A DNA stretch of 64,000 nucleotides from JASHPR01 sp963815375 (lineage in GTDB: Bacteria; Actinomycetota; Actinomycetes; Streptosporangiales; Streptosporangiaceae): positions 1,364,001 through 1,428,000 of the forward strand of contig CAWFGX010000005.1 of NCBI GenBank assembly GCA_963815375.1, read 5' to 3'. Below the pieces are notes generated by a model. It ran no database searches, was not told where the DNA came from, and was given only the letters and a program-made list of their open reading frames with translations. Both the position numbers and the translations under genes were made by a program. Below are positions 7,234 through 15,980 of this stretch, piece after piece; the stretch's first letter is position 1, and each line of letters opens with the position of its first letter.

Positions 7234-9987
7234 GCCCGAAGGCATCGCCCACACCGAAGCGTCGACGTCTGTGAAGAGCTCCTCGAAGCCAAGCTCGCCG
7301 GAGATCCGGCCGAGCTGCCTGGTGTAGCGCTGGATCGTGGCTACGTTGCGGCGGTTGGCCTCGCTCAGCCCGTACTCCCAGGGGTCGGGCCCGAACAGAT
7401 CGCGCTCGCGCTCGACGTGGTGCTCGATCAGGGCCAGCGGAACCGGCCGCAGCCGGGCAGTGCGCTCGTAACCCAGCAGCTTGGCCCGCTGGAACGCGCG
7501 GCCCAGGCTCTCAGCGAGCCAGGGATGGCGCTCGACCAGCGAGCGCCGGATCGTGACGACGTGCATGATCGGGAAAATGCCCGTCGCGGCGTAGTAGCCG
7601 AGCTCGGCGCGCTCGGCGTCGCCGAACAGGCGCGCCACCCGCGGGTCGCAGCGGCGGAAGGCGGCGGGGACGCCGGGGGAGATGAGTGCGTCGGCCTCGC
7701 CGTCGAGGAGCATCTCCTCGCGCACCTGGCGGGCCGGCGGGTCAGCGCTCGCCCCAATCGGCTCGAGCGGATCCTCGCGCCAATCGACCTTGTCGAGCGG
7801 GAGCGAGTGGAACTCGCTGAGGATGCCGCGCACCCAGACCCCCGCTGCGGAAGCGATGCCGATGACCGCCACTGTGCGCCCGGCCAGATCCGCCGGGCTG
7901 GCGATCGCCTTGCGTGTGTCGACAAAGACATAGCTGTGCCGGAACCGGCGGTGCGGGAAGACGGGAATCGCCGTCAGGTCGAGCCCGTGCTCGACGGCCC
8001 GGAAGTACTCGGTGATGTTGAACTCGGCGATATCGCACTCGTCGCGGCGGGCCAGGCGGTAGAGGCGGTCGTGGTCGTCGGTCATCGCGACGAGCTCGAC
8101 GCCGTCGGGCACCACCCGCCCCTCGACGAGGGGGCGCAGGATCTCGTAGTCGGCGCAGGCCATCGTCAGGCGAAGCGGCGCCGCCACTACCAGGCCCCCG
8201 CTCGCCGGCCAGCGCAGCGCCAGCTGTTGCTCACGTGGCGCCGCCGCTGTTATCACCAGACGCCGGCGCAGCTCGGCGGTGGCCTCGAGGTCGACCTCGC
8301 CGTCGGCGTCGAGAACGACGCCGTACTCCTCGCGTGCGCCGTCGGCCGAGACGTAGCCGTTGAGCACGTCGTCGCGCACGCGCCAAGGCTCGCGTTCTAG
8401 CGGGTCGCCCCAGCCGCCTCCTCCCGACGAGTACTGCAGGGTCGAGGTGCCTGTCGGCGCCCACTGGCCGTTGATCGCCGGCCGCTCCTCCCACTTCTCC
8501 TGTTCAGGGCCGCGTATGAAGTAGCGCACGGTCTTCCCAGGCTTGCCGCCGAACAGGCCCTGAGGCGGGAACTTCACCCGCCCGGTCCAGTTGTGGTTCC
8601 AGTAGAGGTCGATAAGGTTGGTCGCCTCGAGGTCGAGCCCGAGGCCGCCGCGAAACTTGCCCGCCCCGCCGGAGTCGACGGCCAGGCCGCGCCGCTCGAC
8701 CCGCACCGGGTACTTGTTCTCCAGCGCCTCGACCGGCGAGTTGCGGACGTCGCCCTGGGTGATCGCGCACGTCGCGCTGACACCGTCCTCGAACGGGCGC
8801 GCTCCCCAGCCGGCGCCCTGGCCGTCGAGGAAGCGGTACGGCTTGTTGCTGGGCGGCAGCATGCCTGCGAAGCCGAATCCCGCCCCGGCGATTATCCCCT
8901 GGCTGCCGGCAGGCATGCGGTCGGGCATGGCCGGGGCAAGCGCGGCGAAGACGCAGTCGACGACGGAGGGAAGCACGTCCCCCCAGGTCTTGTAGGAAGC
9001 CGGGAACGTGGCCATCATGATGTTGCCCTCGTCGATCTTTACCGACAGACCGCGGAACGAGCCGTGGTTGACCGGCTCCAGCGGCGTCGTCAGGGCCTTG
9101 TAGGCGATGAACGCGCCGGCAAGCGAGCGGCAGTTGCGCATACCGCGCGTCTGGCGGGAGCAGCCGGTCAGGTCGATCGTCATGTCGTTGCCCTCGACGA
9201 TCACCTTCACCTTGATCGGGATCAGCTTGTCGAGGTCCACCTTGTCGTTGTCAAGGAAGGACTCGGCCTCGTATGTGCCGTCGGGGATCTGCTCGACGAC
9301 GGTACGGCAGCGCGCCTCGGACTGGTCGTAGATCACCTCAAGGCTGCCGAGCACCTCGTCACGGCCATAGCGGCGGAACAGCTCCTCGAGGCGGCGCTCG
9401 GCCAGGCGGCAGGCGGCGACCTGGGCACGCAGGTCGCCCATGGTGTTCTCGGGCATGCGCACGTTGTCGCGGATCATGGCGAACGCTGTCTCGTTCGGCA
9501 CGCCTTCGTCGTAGAGCTTGAGCTGGTCGATCTGGATACCCTCCATCCAGGGGTCGATGCTCGGCCCGTAGATGCTGGTGCCGCCGACGTCGAGGTGGTG
9601 GGCCTTGACGATCGGGAAGCCGATCAGCTCGTCGTCGAAGAAGAACGGCGTGTAGATGTTGATGTGGTTGAGGTGCTGACCGCAGACGCGCTGATGGTTC
9701 ATGATCATCACGTCGCCGGGCCGGAAGTTGTCCTTGCCGAAATGACGTACCCCGTCCTCGATCACCACGCCGAGGTCGGCGAGGAACATCGCCACGCCGC
9801 CGAGGCCCTGGGACATCATCCGGCCCTCGACGTCGAAGACGGCGTTGCAGTAGTCCTTCACCTCGTAGATGAACTGGCTGTAGGCGGAGTGCTGCACCGT
9901 CGTCGTCATCTCGTTAGAGATCGCGGGCAAGGCGCTGGCGATCACCTCGGTCGTGACCGGGTCCAGTCCCTGTGTCGTCGTGCTCAT
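7219..9987 (-). CDS. Hydantoinase B/oxoprolinase fused to 4,5-dihydroxyphthalate decarboxylase-like domain
   Basis: A 922-residue two-domain protein. Residues 1 to about 585 are a HyuB/oxoprolinase beta-type subunit (LDPVTTEVIASALPAISNEM at the start, then HGSFRGLSVKIDEG and GGGGWGDPLERE). Residues about 604-922 start with PLRLTMACADYEILRPLVEG and match the periplasmic-binding-protein-like fold of 4,5-dihydroxyphthalate decarboxylase (FPHRRFRHSYVFV, then LAGRTVAVIGI). HyuA/HyuB complexes cleave hydantoins or 5-oxoproline, usually with ATP. The decarboxylase-like module is normally a separate protein, so an in-frame fusion is unusual. It is the last gene of the minus-strand operon starting at 14270. 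The start ATG follows GGAGGG. Confidence 0.9.
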   Translation of the reverse strand: MSTTTQGLDPVTTEVIASALPAISNEMTTTVQHSAYSQFIYEVKDYCNAVFDVEGRMMSQGLGGVAMFLADLGVVIEDGVRHFGKDNFRPGDVMIMNHQRVCGQHLNHINIYTPFFFDDELIGFPIVKAHHLDVGGTSIYGPSIDPWMEGIQIDQLKLYDEGVPNETAFAMIRDNVRMPENTMGDLRAQVAACRLAERRLEELFRRYGRDEVLGSLEVIYDQSEARCRTVVEQIPDGTYEAESFLDNDKVDLDKLIPIKVKVIVEGNDMTIDLTGCSRQTRGMRNCRSLAGAFIAYKALTTPLEPVNHGSFRGLSVKIDEGNIMMATFPASYKTWGDVLPSVVDCVFAALAPAMPDRMPAGSQGIIAGAGFGFAGMLPPSNKPYRFLDGQGAGWGARPFEDGVSATCAITQGDVRNSPVEALENKYPVRVERRGLAVDSGGAGKFRGGLGLDLEATNLIDLYWNHNWTGRVKFPPQGLFGGKPGKTVRYFIRGPEQEKWEERPAINGQWAPTGTSTLQYSSGGGGWGDPLEREPWRVRDDVLNGYVSADGAREEYGVVLDADGEVDLEATAELRRRLVITAAAPREQQLALRWPASGGLVVAAPLRLTMACADYEILRPLVEGRVVPDGVELVAMTDDHDRLYRLARRDECDIAEFNITEYFRAVEHGLDLTAIPVFPHRRFRHSYVFVDTRKAIASPADLAGRTVAVIGIASAAGVWVRGILSEFHSLPLDKVDWREDPLEPIGASADPPARQVREEMLLDGEADALISPGVPAAFRRCDPRVARLFGDAERAELGYYAATGIFPIMHVVTIRRSLVERHPWLAESLGRAFQRAKLLGYERTARLRPVPLALIEHHVERERDLFGPDPWEYGLSEANRRNVATIQRYTRQLGRISGELGFEELFTDVDASVWAMPSGSAGR

Positions 9988-10044
9988 GGCTCACCCTCCG
10001 TGGTCAGGGGTGCTCGCGGCCGGCGCTGGCCGGCGGGCGGATGG

Positions 10045-12102
10045 TTACGGCGCGATGGTGATGATCACCTCGCCTGACTCGGCAACAGAAGCCGATGCGT
10101 CAGGCGGCAGGACCGTCGTCGTGGCGTATTCCTCGATGATCGCCGGGCCTTGCACGCTCGCCCCGGCTGGGAGGCGGTCCCGGTCGTAGATCATCGTGGC
10201 CAGTGGCTGAGCGGGATCGTCGAAGTACACCTGGCGCTCGCCGGCCGGCTCGGCGCTGCCGGTGGCCGAGACCGTCGGGAAGCTGGGCCGGCCCCGCCGG
10301 GCGAGGGCGACGACGCGGACGTTCACCACCTCGACCGGCTGGTCGGACGCTGACTGCCCGCGCCGCACCTCATGCGCCTCGTTGAACGCCCGGCGGATGG
10401 CCTCGCGATCGGACGTCGCGATCGTTGCGGGTGACACCGCCACCTGCAGCGAGAACTCCTGGCCGCGGTAGCGCACGTCGAGGTAGCGCTGGAACGAGAT
10501 CGAGCTGGCCAGGGCGCCCTCGTCGGCGAGGACGGCGCCGCCCTGCGCCGTCAGCTCGCCGAAGACCCCGCTGACCTCGGCGAAGTCCAGGTCATCGAGG
10601 GGCGCGAACACAGTCCGCACGTAGTCGTGGCGAAGGTCGGCGAGCAGCATGCCGAGTGCGGAGAAGTGAGCCGGCAAGCGTGGCACGATGACGGTGGAGA
10701 TGTGGAGCTCGCGTGCGACCGCCGCGGCGTGAGCCGGGCCGGCGCCGCCCATCGCCACCATGGCGAAGTCCCGCGGGTCGAAGCCGCGCTCAAGCGACAC
10801 TTGCCGCACCGCGAGCGACATCGCGTTCTCGGCTATGCGCAGTACGCCGGCTGCGGCCGTGAGCACGTTCAAGCCCAACTGCTCGGCGACCTCCTTGCGC
10901 AGGCCATCGCTGGCGGCGTTGAGGTCGAGCGGCATCTCTCCGCCGAGGAAGCGCGCTGGGTTGAGCCGTCCGAGCAGCGCGTCGGCGTCTGTGATCGTGG
11001 GCTTCGTGCCGCCCCAGCCATAAGCGATCGGGCCGGGCACGCCGCCGGCGCTGCGCGGGCCGACCCGCAGGGCGCCGACTTCGTCGATCCAGGCGATCGA
11101 GCCGCCGCCGGTGCCGACCTCGACGATGTCCACGACCGGCAGCAGCACCGGGTGGCCCGAGGCGCTGCCGCCGATGAAGTAGCCCTGCGCGATGTCCGGG
11201 ACGCCCCCGCGCACGGCCGAGCACTTGGCTGTCGTTCCGCCCATGTCGAAGGCGATCACGTTCGGGTACCCGAGGGCGGTGCCAACCTCGGCTGAGGCGA
11301 TGACGCCGCCGACCGGGCCCGATTCCAGCATCGCCACCGGCAGGCGCCCGGCCTGGTCGGGCGACATTGCGCCGCCGTTGGACTGCATAATCAGCAGCCG
11401 CCCACGGAACCCGAGCTCGTCGAGGCTCGACGAGAGGTCCCCCAGGTACCTGCTGACGCGGGGGCCGATGTAGGAGTTCATCACCGTCGTCGAGGTGCGC
11501 TCGTACTCGCGGTACTCGCGGAGCACCTCGTGCGAGAGGGTCAGGTAGACGTCAGGCAGCCGGGACCGCAGCACCGCCGCCATCGCCTGCTCGTGCTCCG
11601 GGTTGACGTAGGAGTGCAGGAAGCACACCGCGACAGCGTCGACGCCGGCCGCGGCGACCTGCTCGGCTACGGCGAGTGCCTGCTGCTCGTCGAACTCACG
11701 CACCACCTCGCCATGGGCGTCAAGGCGCTCGTCGACCTCGAAGATCGACCGGCGCGGGACGTAGGGCTTCGCCGGGTTGAAGTAGATGTTGTAGGCCTCT
11801 ACGCGGTTGTCGCGGCCGATCTCGTAGACGTCGCGCATTCCTCTGGTCGTGACGAGCGCCACGCGCGCACCGGTGCGCTCGATGGCCGTGTTGATCGCCG
11901 TCGTAGACCCGTGTACGAAGCTCTCCGCATCGGCGAGTGTGAGACCACTCTTGCCGAGAGTCTCACGGATGCCGACGACAAGATCCGCGGGCGTGGTCGA
12001 GCTCTTCGCCTGGTGGATGGCGCCGCTCTCGGTGTCGAAGGCGACGAGGTCGGTGAACGTGCCACCGATGTCCAAGGCGACCGTCAAGGTCATGCGAACC
12101 AT
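10045..12102 (-). CDS. Hydantoinase/oxoprolinase family protein, subunit A
   Basis: 685 residues, the ATP-binding partner of the HyuB-type protein encoded 57 bases downstream. The N-terminal DIGGTFTDLVAFD is the acetate/sugar kinase/Hsp70-fold phosphate-binding loop of HyuA_N. A central ATPase core follows (NVIAFDMGGTTAKC), then a C-terminal domain ending with IIEEYATTTVLPPD. Family members (N-methylhydantoinase, 5-oxoprolinase, acetone and acetophenone carboxylase subunits) couple ATP hydrolysis to ring opening or carboxylation. Two in-frame ATG codons (12102 and 12093) are possible starts; an AGGATAGGG stretch favours the first. Confidence 0.92.
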   Translation of the reverse strand: MVRMTLTVALDIGGTFTDLVAFDTESGAIHQAKSSTTPADLVVGIRETLGKSGLTLADAESFVHGSTTAINTAIERTGARVALVTTRGMRDVYEIGRDNRVEAYNIYFNPAKPYVPRRSIFEVDERLDAHGEVVREFDEQQALAVAEQVAAAGVDAVAVCFLHSYVNPEHEQAMAAVLRSRLPDVYLTLSHEVLREYREYERTSTTVMNSYIGPRVSRYLGDLSSSLDELGFRGRLLIMQSNGGAMSPDQAGRLPVAMLESGPVGGVIASAEVGTALGYPNVIAFDMGGTTAKCSAVRGGVPDIAQGYFIGGSASGHPVLLPVVDIVEVGTGGGSIAWIDEVGALRVGPRSAGGVPGPIAYGWGGTKPTITDADALLGRLNPARFLGGEMPLDLNAASDGLRKEVAEQLGLNVLTAAAGVLRIAENAMSLAVRQVSLERGFDPRDFAMVAMGGAGPAHAAAVARELHISTVIVPRLPAHFSALGMLLADLRHDYVRTVFAPLDDLDFAEVSGVFGELTAQGGAVLADEGALASSISFQRYLDVRYRGQEFSLQVAVSPATIATSDREAIRRAFNEAHEVRRGQSASDQPVEVVNVRVVALARRGRPSFPTVSATGSAEPAGERQVYFDDPAQPLATMIYDRDRLPAGASVQGPAIIEEYATTTVLPPDASASVAESGEVIITIAP

Positions 12103-12130
12103 CCCTATCCTCTGACCGGACTGTGCAGCA

Positions 12131-13066
12131 CTAGCCCTTTACCACATTGACCAGCGGCTCCCCTGCGACGTAGCGGCGGAGCTGCTCGCCGATCAGCCGG
12201 TAGGCGGACGGCACCGCCAGGCGTGTATGTCCTGCCTGGTGCGGGGTGTAGAAGAACCCTTGTGTGGCGAGCAGCGGGTGGTCCGCCGGGAGCGGCTCGG
12301 GGTCGCCGACGTCGGCGGCTGCCCGCAGCCGGCCTGAGCGCAGCTCCTGGAGCAGCGCACCGTGGTCGACGAGGGGGCCCCGCGCGGCATTGACGAGCAG
12401 CGCGCCGTCGGGCATTTTCGCCAGGAACGACGCGCCGACAATGCCGCGTGTCGAGTCGTTCAGGGGGGCGAGCACGACGACGACGTCCGAGCGGGGCAGC
12501 AGCTCGCCAAGCGACTCGACGCCGTAGACGTCGTCATCGCGGGCTCGGCTTGCCACCTTGATGATCTCGACGTCGAAACCCGCCAGGCGCCGCTCGACCG
12601 CCCTGGCGATCGAGCCGTAACCGAACAGCATCACGGTCTTGCCGGCCACGGCGTCGGTGTAGCGCTGGCGAAGCCGGCGCTCGTGCTGCTCGATGACGAA
12701 TTGCGGGAACTCGCGGATCATCGCCAGCATGGCGGTGACGACCCACTCAGCCGCGGAGGTGTCGTGGACGCCCCGGGCGTTGCACAGCGTCACTCCCGGC
12801 GGCACGAGACCGAAGACCCGGTCGAAGCCCGCGGTGCAGGTGTGCACAACGCGCAGCCTGGGCAGGCGCGGGATCAGCTCGAGCGCAGGGCGGGCGTGGC
12901 TGAAGGGGACGACGTAGAACTCGACGTCGCGCATTGACTCGGGCGGGACGTCCTGACCGTCCCAGTCGTCGACAACGACACTCTCCGGCAGCTCCCCGAC
13001 CAGGGCGAGCGCATCGGGATGGGCGAGCCATGCCCTGATGACCCCCACCTTTGTCCCGGTCCCCAC
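12131..13066 (-). CDS. D-isomer-specific 2-hydroxyacid dehydrogenase
   Basis: 311 residues. The Rossmann motif GYGSIARAVERRL lies near the middle, and the catalytic triad of the family is visible: Arg in NAARGPLVD, an acidic residue in DVGDPEPLP and His in TPHQAG. These enzymes reduce 2-oxoacids to D-2-hydroxyacids, or the reverse, with NAD(P)H in the cytosol. It is second in the minus-strand operon, ten bases after the M24-like gene. The start is GTG at 13066, with a second GTG six codons in as alternative. It could handle a 2-oxoacid formed by ring opening in this pathway. Confidence 0.9.
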   Translation of the reverse strand: MGTGTKVGVIRAWLAHPDALALVGELPESVVVDDWDGQDVPPESMRDVEFYVVPFSHARPALELIPRLPRLRVVHTCTAGFDRVFGLVPPGVTLCNARGVHDTSAAEWVVTAMLAMIREFPQFVIEQHERRLRQRYTDAVAGKTVMLFGYGSIARAVERRLAGFDVEIIKVASRARDDDVYGVESLGELLPRSDVVVVLAPLNDSTRGIVGASFLAKMPDGALLVNAARGPLVDHGALLQELRSGRLRAAADVGDPEPLPADHPLLATQGFFYTPHQAGHTRLAVPSAYRLIGEQLRRYVAGEPLVNVVKG

Positions 13067-13076
13067 CTCCCGGGCC

Positions 13077-14270
13077 TCAGAGCTCGACGATCTGCTGGGG
13101 GAACCGGTGCAGGGACGGGCCAGGGCCGTCCCTGCCGATCAGGTAGTTGTCGCAGATCCAGGACCACATCCCGTTGTGGACGTAGGAGGGGTGCAGGGTG
13201 ATGTTCATGCCCGCCTCGATCGACATCGGCTCGTCGAAGCGGATAAGAGGCCGCTCGACCAGGTCGTAGCCCTGGCCGTGGCAGTGGATGCGATCCTCCT
13301 CCGGCCGGCCGTTCTTGCGCATGAACTCGTTGTAGGCCTTCCAGATGTCGGCGCACGGCATCCCGGGCTTGAGCATGGCCAGACAGAACCGCTGCGCTTC
13401 CAGCGTGAACCCGAGCTCGTCGACCAGCTGCTGCGGCGCCTTCCCGAGGACGAACGTACGCCCGAGCTCGGCGAAGTACCCGCCGGCGCCGGAGTTCTCC
13501 ACCAGGATCGAGATCACGTCCCCGTCCTCGATCCGGCGCTGTGCCATGTGCGGCGGGTAGAACTGAGCCGGCTCGCCGGCCGGCGCCGAGCCGCAGAGGT
13601 AGGCGCCGTATTCGCTGCCGCGGCACTGGCTCCAGAACTGAGCGGCGGCGATCACTTCTGCTTCGAGCTTCCCGGCCGAGATCGCATCGGCTGCGGCCTG
13701 CATGGCGCCGTCCTGCAACTCGGCCGTTTTAGCGATGAGCCGCTGCTCCTCGTCGGACTTGATCACCTTGATCTGATCGACGAGCTCGGAGGAGATGACG
13801 AACGTGGCGTCAGGCAGCTCGTGCTTGACATGGTCGACGAAGGAGTACGCCATCTGTGTCGTGCCGAGGAGACCGATCGTCCCCCGGGCATAAGGCTGCA
13901 GCGCCCGCACGGCGAGGGCCGCGTCATAGTCGCGCAGATAGTGCACGGCAGGGAAGTGGCTCGTCGTCAGTACCTGCTTGACCCCTCGCAGCACGCCGTC
14001 GGAGCCGTCTTCCAGATCGCGGACGCCGCCGATCGGGCCGTGGCGGACGACCGTCATCAGATCGTCACGCGGGAAGACGATCGAGGTCGGGTAGCCGCCG
14101 GCGACGATGTCCGCCAGGTAGCGGAGATAGCCGCCGTGGTGGCTGTTGCTGCCCTGCATCAGCAGCGCGTCGATGTGCTGCTCCTCCATGGCGGCGCGGA
14201 CGGCGGTCCATCGCCGCTGGAGTTCGGCGGCCGATACAGGAGTGTTAACACGGGCGATGATCTTCTGCAT
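13077..14270 (-). CDS. Creatinase/prolidase-fold (peptidase M24-like) protein C
   Basis: 397 residues if started at the ATG at 14270, which follows GAGGCC. An upstream in-frame ATG at 14372 would add a low-complexity Ala/Arg stretch unlike the family. The N-terminal creatinase domain (about 10-150) is followed by an M24 domain in which ILVENSGAGG-YFAELGRT has Glu in place of ligand Asp and TLHPSYV replaces the usual EP motif. This is the same LHP substitution as protein A, so the two look functionally related. It is first in the minus-strand operon M24-like / dehydrogenase / HyuA / HyuB-fusion. A creatinase-like, metal-free C-N hydrolase is plausible. Confidence 0.85.
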   Translation of the reverse strand: MQKIIARVNTPVSAAELQRRWTAVRAAMEEQHIDALLMQGSNSHHGGYLRYLADIVAGGYPTSIVFPRDDLMTVVRHGPIGGVRDLEDGSDGVLRGVKQVLTTSHFPAVHYLRDYDAALAVRALQPYARGTIGLLGTTQMAYSFVDHVKHELPDATFVISSELVDQIKVIKSDEEQRLIAKTAELQDGAMQAAADAISAGKLEAEVIAAAQFWSQCRGSEYGAYLCGSAPAGEPAQFYPPHMAQRRIEDGDVISILVENSGAGGYFAELGRTFVLGKAPQQLVDELGFTLEAQRFCLAMLKPGMPCADIWKAYNEFMRKNGRPEEDRIHCHGQGYDLVERPLIRFDEPMSIEAGMNITLHPSYVHNGMWSWICDNYLIGRDGPGPSLHRFPQQIVEL

Positions 14271-14461
14271 CTCAGGCCTCCTGGCCGCTCGGGTACGCGC
14301 CGCTGCGCATGCACTGCGCCGCTGTGGTGGCGCCGGCGCAGCCAGCACCGGTGCCGTTGCCCGGCTGGGCATCCACCGGTGCGCGTGTGAGCCAGCGGTG
14401 CTACGGGGGTCGTCAGGGCATCCTCGTCAGACAGCGCGGCCAGGGGTCAGCTTTCGGTACT

Positions 14462-14476
14462 GACAACCTGCTTTCA
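14462..14476. promoter_or_regulatory. Putative cluster operator, site 2
   Basis: GACAACCTGCTTTCA, read on the minus strand as TGAAAGCAGGTTGTC, matches the left arm TGAAAG and the RGTT centre shared by the other sites. It lies about 190 bases upstream of the minus-strand operon that starts with the M24-like gene. A CTTTCGG element lies 20 bases to one side, as also seen at site 8. Confidence 0.5.
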
Positions 14477-14685
14477 CATTCACAGAATGTATAGCAGCGC
14501 AGCCGGCTGTCAAGAGTACCCGGCCCGGTTCGTGCGGCCCCAGCTCCAGGGCACCGTTGCGCTGTCCCTGGACCCGGCGGTCCCCCCGCGACGTGCAGTC
14601 CTGTCTCCCGCGTCGCTGTCCGGACGGGTCCGCGGCCCGGTGGACGGGCGACCAGCGGCGGCTTAGCATGGAACGCGCAGTCATA

Positions 14686-14700
14686 CAAAAGCAACTCTCG
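14686..14700. promoter_or_regulatory. Putative cluster operator, site 3 (weaker)
   Basis: CAAAAGCAACTCTCG is a weaker copy. It is nearly the same as site 4 (TGAAAGCAACTATCA), differing at four positions. It lies about 60 bases upstream of the amidohydrolase start at 14760. A GAAAC element follows 20 bases on, as at the related sites. Confidence 0.42.
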
Positions 14701-14759
14701 TAATACGAAACCGAATGGCGTCGTCAATGCGCCGGAAGCGGCAGCAGGAGGTGCGGGCG

Positions 14760-15980
14760 ATGCCCGAGTCGTCAGTCCTGGTATTGGGAGCGAAGGTCTT
14801 CGACGGCGAGCACGCCGAGCCACGCCGCGCCGACGTGCTGGTCGAGGGCTCGCGCATCGCCGCCGTCGCCGGCGCTGGTGCCCTCCCGGTCCAGCGAGAC
14901 GTGGCCGTGATCGACGGCTCGGGCGCCACGCTGATGCCGGGACTCGTCGAGTCGCACGCCCACCTCTCGTTCGGCTCGACAGTCGACCGGCCGGACAACG
15001 CCCGCCAGCTCCCGGAGGACGAACGGCTCCTGCGCTGCATCAGGGCGGGCAGAGTGCTGCTCGACCACGGGTTCACCAGCGCCTACTCCGGTGGCAACCG
15101 GACGCCCCGGCATGACGTGCTGTGCCGTGAGGAGTTCGCCGGCGGCTGGTTCCCGGGCCCGCGCCTGCGGGCTGCGTCGTGGGAAGGCTCACCGACGATG
15201 CTGGTCACCGCCGACCAGGCGCGCCTTGGCCCCGAGGATCTGTACCGCTTCGTCACCGAGATGGCCAGCCTCGGCGTCGACATCGTGAAGATGTCGCTGT
15301 CCGGCGAGAGCGGGTCTGTCCCGTTCACGTCACGTCAGCTGATCTTCTCCGACGAGGAGGTCGCCGCGGCGGCTGCCGCAGCGCACCGCCACGGCGTCTG
15401 GCTGACGGCCCACGCCCATCCGGCTGATGCGATCAAGCGGGCCGTGCGTCACGGCTTCCGGGCGATCTACCACTGCACGTGGCCAGACGAAGAGGCGCTC
15501 GACCTCCTTGAGGCCGCCCGCGAGCGGATCTTCGTCTGTCCTGCACCGGGCATCAACTGGGCCAATCTCAACGAGCCGAACGCTCTTCCAGCGACCGAGC
15601 AGGCAGAGACCGTCGAGTCGGTCAAGGTCGTCATGCCCGAGCTCAAGCGCCGGGGCGTGCGTGTGCTTCCCGGCGGCGACTACGGGTTCTTCTGGAACCC
15701 GATCGGCCGCAACGCCCGGGACCTGCGCCTGTTTGTCGAGTGGTTCGGCTTCAGTCCCGCCGAGGTCCTGATCGCGGCGACGAAGTGGGGCGGCGAGCTG
15801 ATGGACCTGCCGGTCGGGCTCGTCCGGGAGGGATATCTCGCCGACCTGCTGCTCGTCGAGGGTGATCCGCTGGAGAACATCACCGTGCTCGAGGATGCCG
15901 CCAACCTGCATCTCGTGATGAAGGACGGGGCGATCCACCGCGTGGCGCAAGAGCGTGTCGACGAACGTGCCCGTGTCTGA
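14760..15980 (+). CDS. Imidazolonepropionase-like amidohydrolase (paralogue 1)
   Basis: 406 residues from the ATG at 14760, which is preceded by a perfect AGGAGG eight bases upstream. Amidohydrolase-superfamily metal ligands are visible: HAH in VESHAHLSF, HAHP in the LTAHAHPAD strand, the histidine in AIYHCTW and the aspartate in GGDYGFFWNP. This superfamily hydrolyses cyclic amides, imides and related C-N bonds in the cytosol with one or two divalent metals. The protein is strikingly similar to the gene at 23296 (shared SYSGGN-like, FAGGWFPGPRLRAASWEG segments). It overlaps the next gene by 26 bases, suggesting coupled translation. Confidence 0.9.
   Translation: MPESSVLVLGAKVFDGEHAEPRRADVLVEGSRIAAVAGAGALPVQRDVAVIDGSGATLMPGLVESHAHLSFGSTVDRPDNARQLPEDERLLRCIRAGRVLLDHGFTSAYSGGNRTPRHDVLCREEFAGGWFPGPRLRAASWEGSPTMLVTADQARLGPEDLYRFVTEMASLGVDIVKMSLSGESGSVPFTSRQLIFSDEEVAAAAAAAHRHGVWLTAHAHPADAIKRAVRHGFRAIYHCTWPDEEALDLLEAARERIFVCPAPGINWANLNEPNALPATEQAETVESVKVVMPELKRRGVRVLPGGDYGFFWNPIGRNARDLRLFVEWFGFSPAEVLIAATKWGGELMDLPVGLVREGYLADLLLVEGDPLENITVLEDAANLHLVMKDGAIHRVAQERVDERARV

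Larger units (their letters stand above)
14271..14759. other. Divergent intergenic region with two operator-like sites
   Basis: This 489-base gap separates the minus-strand operon starting at 14270 from the plus-strand amidohydrolase operon starting at 14760. It contains two copies of the cluster operator motif (14462-14476 and 14686-14700), one near each side's promoter zone, and locally AT-richer tracts around 14460-14500 and 14680-14712. No convincing gene is visible. Confidence 0.5.
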
